Shown here: positions 5,846 through 7,404 of the stretch, in pieces | Position numbering within the stretch: the stretch's first letter is position 1 | Layout: every line of letters starts with the position of its first letter | Assembly: GCA_015486445.1 (NCBI GenBank) | Contig: WFRT01000134.1 | Location: forward strand, 1-7,404 | DNA: 7,404 nucleotides | Direction of reading: 5' to 3' | Origin: Pseudomonadota bacterium | Lineage (GTDB): Bacteria > Desulfobacterota > Anaeroferrophillalia > Anaeroferrophillales > Tharpellaceae | Translations under genes and position numbers: made by a program | The notes under the pieces: generated by a model | The model's input: only the letters and a program-made list of their open reading frames with translations | Told to the model about the DNA's origin: nothing | The model's database searches: none

Positions 5846-5872
5846 TTATCGAAGAAAAAAAGATGATTTCAA
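5846..5872 (-). promoter_or_regulatory. Putative FliA-class promoter of the sigma operon
   Basis: On the minus strand TTGAAA (5872-5867) and TTCGATAA (5853-5846) are separated by 13 bases. FliA promoters have TAAAGTTT-N11-GCCGATAA; the distance from the first -35 base to the -10 block is identical (19), and six of eight -10 bases match. The same motif with the same spacing occurs at 6015-6041 facing the other way. Transcription would start near 5839, leaving a leader of about 13 bases. A sigma-70 reading (TTGAAA, 16 bases, GATAAC) is the alternative. Confidence 0.6.
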
Positions 5873-5924
5873 CCAGAAAACCGGGCTCCCGGTAAATTCG
5901 TCATTCCGGGGCCCCGCTCACATA

Positions 5925-5953
5925 TATATAAAAGCACCGCCGGCAAAATGCAA
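5925..5953 (-). promoter_or_regulatory. Possible housekeeping promoter upstream of the sigma gene
   Basis: On the minus strand TTGCAT (5953-5948) and TATATA (5930-5925) are 17 bases apart within the AT-rich track TATATATA. The -35 is poor, so this is a weak call. It could give basal sigma expression independent of autoregulation. Its leader would be about 90 bases and contains short GC-rich palindromes (GGGGCCCC and CCGGGAGCCCGG). Confidence 0.3.
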
Positions 5954-6014
5954 GGATGAACTGGGTGTTTCCCGGGGTTGGAAGATGTGGCTTTCGCGGT
6001 CCGGCGGATTTTTT

Positions 6015-6041
6015 TTGAAAAACGATTTTTCTCTTCGATAA
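6015..6041 (+). promoter_or_regulatory. Putative FliA-class promoter of the lipoprotein operon
   Basis: TTGAAA (6015-6020), 13 bases, then TTCGATAA (6034-6041). This is the same bipartite motif and spacing as the copy facing the sigma gene. Transcription would start near 6048, giving a leader of about 75 bases. Part of the -10 lies in a small palindrome, CTCTT-CGAT-AAGAG (6031-6044). The spacer is T-rich in both copies. Confidence 0.6.
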
Positions 6042-6122
6042 GAGGCAACAGAGTCCGAGAATTGATATTCCGGAACGGCCTGTCTGCAAACTGTTTAATC
6101 AATCGCAAAAGGAGGAATTGAG

Positions 6123-6659
6123 ATGAAGAGGCAAACCTTTTTCAGTCCCGTGGTGTTTTCAGGGTTGATGACCCTGCTGCTGGTCCTGGGGATGTTGCTG
6201 ACCGGCTGCGCGACCAGGAGCGCCCTGGTCGTGGCGCCGCCGACCTGCGCCGAGGCCCGGGGTGAACGCTACCACGAACTGACCGATTACGAGGTCGCCC
6301 GGCTGCTCGACGAAGCCGCCGCCGACAGCTGCCAAAGCTGTCTGCGGGAGTGCTGGATCCCCCTGATGCAGCGCTGCCTCGATGACGGCCGTGACCTTCC
6401 CCACGAACACCTGGTTCGGGCGCTCAAGGTTTTCAACCAGCAGCAGTACCAGCGTTATTTTCACCTCGCCGCTTATCGTTATTTCTATGACTTAAGCCGG
6501 GGAGTAGGCGAATACCGCCCGGTCGACCGCCGCCTGCTGCGCAGCTACTGCGAGATGCTGATCCAGAACTCCCGCAGTCGGCGCGACCCACAGCTGGCCC
6601 GGGCGATGGAGCTTTGTCAACGTCTCGATCCCGGTCTCTACAACCGGATGTTCAAGTAA
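6123..6659 (+). CDS. Cysteine-rich lipoprotein, unrecognised
   Basis: The 178-residue product begins with a lipoprotein signal: MKRQ, a hydrophobic stretch to about residue 26, and the lipobox LTGC with Cys29 as the lipidated residue. Ala at +2 favours the outer membrane by the E. coli sorting rule. The mature part has Cys42, a cluster CQSCLREC (Cys70, Cys73, Cys77), Cys85, and late cysteines near 143 and 164. These could form disulfides or bind a metal or cofactor, but there is no CxxCH heme motif. The rest is helical and rich in Arg and Tyr (QQQYQRYFHLAAYRYFYD). A strong AGGAGG lies seven bases upstream. It is divergent from the sigma operon with a matching promoter motif, so it is probably in the sigma regulon. 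I do not recognise a family. Confidence 0.85.
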   Translation: MKRQTFFSPVVFSGLMTLLLVLGMLLTGCATRSALVVAPPTCAEARGERYHELTDYEVARLLDEAAADSCQSCLRECWIPLMQRCLDDGRDLPHEHLVRALKVFNQQQYQRYFHLAAYRYFYDLSRGVGEYRPVDRRLLRSYCEMLIQNSRSRRDPQLARAMELCQRLDPGLYNRMFK

Positions 6660-6710
6660 ACCAGGCCCCCGGACATAACCTTTTGTCCCGAAAATTCAAG
6701 GGAGGATACA

Positions 6711-7404
6711 ATGAAGAAAATATCAGCTGTTAAATATTTCGCCCTGCTGGGCGGCACCGTGCTGCTGCTCTGCAGTGTTGCCACAGGCCCCGCCGCGGCC
6801 GCCTATTCCGGCTCCCCCGACCGGGCCGTCCAGATTGCCAGGAAGTCCCGAACCCGGGTGGAACGCAGTGGTGATGAAGTGAAAAAATCGTCACGGGCCC
6901 TGTTCAAGGAGTTTGCCGATCGGACCGCGGCCCTGCAGGAACTGCTCGATACCCGGCAGCAGCTCGAGGATTCCGGACTCCTGGACAAAAAAGACCCCGC
7001 CGGGGCCGCCCGCCGGGCCCATATCAACGGCAAGATCCTGATGGAGGTCGGCAAGCTCAAAAAAGCCTGCGACGCCAATCTCGGTGACCTCCTGCGTTCG
7101 CTGGACCGGTTCGACGCGGCGGTGGCGGAATCCCTGGTCGATTCCCAGGCGACCCGTTCGATCAACGCCAACTACGAACTTGCCTTGAGCCGTTTCATGA
7201 AGGATGAGAAGGTCCGTTTCCAGGAAGCCTCGACCCAGGCCCGCAAGGCCCTCGAAGCTTACCAGGATGCGGAAAATCCGCGGGAGAAAAAACGCCTGCT
7301 GAAGCGCTACAATCGTATCAAGCGCCGCCTGCTCCAGATCGAACAGCGCCGTCGGCTCTACGAGGCGCGGGTCAAGGTGGCGGCCATGAACCAGCAGTTT
7401 GCCG
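6711..7404 (+). CDS. Secreted helical (coiled-coil-like) protein, C-terminus beyond the window
   Basis: The frame is open from ATG 6711 to the window edge, giving 231 residues with no stop seen. GGAGG lies five bases upstream. It opens with a Sec signal peptide, MKKISAVKYFALLGG plus a hydrophobic core, with likely cleavage after GPAAAA at about residue 31. The mature part is almost entirely helix-forming and charged, with long runs rich in Arg, Lys, Glu, Ala and Leu (for example REKKRLLKRYNRIKRRLLQIE), suggesting a periplasmic coiled coil or helical bundle. It has no recognisable catalytic motif. It follows the lipoprotein gene by 51 bases and probably shares its transcript. A small GGACA/TGTCC stem (6671-6688) lies between them. 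The two proteins may act together in the envelope; this is inference. Confidence 0.8.
   Translation, partial: MKKISAVKYFALLGGTVLLLCSVATGPAAAAYSGSPDRAVQIARKSRTRVERSGDEVKKSSRALFKEFADRTAALQELLDTRQQLEDSGLLDKKDPAGAARRAHINGKILMEVGKLKKACDANLGDLLRSLDRFDAAVAESLVDSQATRSINANYELALSRFMKDEKVRFQEASTQARKALEAYQDAENPREKKRLLKRYNRIKRRLLQIEQRRRLYEARVKVAAMNQQFA

Noticed and set aside
5937..6016. Possible intrinsic terminator: CCGCCGG and CCGGCGG followed by eight T residues on the plus strand
   Set aside because: The arms are separated by more than 50 bases and no plus-strand gene ends upstream. The T-run leads directly into the TTGAAA box.
5869..6108. A 79-codon minus-strand frame in the divergent intergenic region
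   Set aside because: It has no ribosome binding site, has a composition unlike its neighbours, and overlaps both promoter motifs.

Overview
The window is GC-rich bacterial chromosome. The gene content (a FliA-like sigma factor, PdxJ, AcpS and a short MetE-like protein) and the style of the proteins suggest a Gram-negative, probably anaerobic bacterium of the Desulfobacterota / former Deltaproteobacteria. This is inference; no rRNA or other marker gene fixes the taxon. A lipoprotein with a lipobox and a Sec-exported protein agree with a diderm envelope.

Layout. Minus strand, 5825 down to 2899: a probable operon of four genes. They are a FliA-like sigma-70 family factor, a small soluble zinc-binding (HxxxCxxC) putative anti-sigma factor, a membrane-anchored Lon-like (peptidase S16) protein with a conserved-looking Ser/Lys dyad, and a 68-residue membrane protein. 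Minus strand, 2798 down to 671: pdxJ, acpS and a short MetE-like methyltransferase, joined by two ATGA overlaps. Minus strand, 664 to 158: a small gene broken by a 235-bp non-autonomous transposon at 405-639. The element has 13-bp terminal inverted repeats starting GTAA and an exact 8-bp target duplication, the signature of the IS66 family. Minus strand, 136 to 1: the N-terminus of a DUF1796-like protein. Plus strand from 6123: a cysteine-rich lipoprotein gene and a secreted, helical protein gene that runs off the window.

Main result. The 297-bp divergent intergenic region (5826-6122) carries the same bipartite motif twice, once facing each way: TTGAAA-N13-TTCGATAA. One copy lies just upstream of the sigma gene and the other upstream of the lipoprotein gene. 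Its geometry is that of FliA-class promoters, and six of the eight -10 bases match GCCGATAA. The simplest reading is that the sigma factor drives its own operon and the divergent envelope genes. The zinc-binding protein would restrain it, and the Lon-like protein, with its protease domain in the cytoplasm and a second domain outside, would be a candidate for signal-dependent removal of a regulator. This sigma / anti-sigma / membrane Lon-like / envelope-gene module is an inference from gene order and motifs. I do not know of a described system with this composition.
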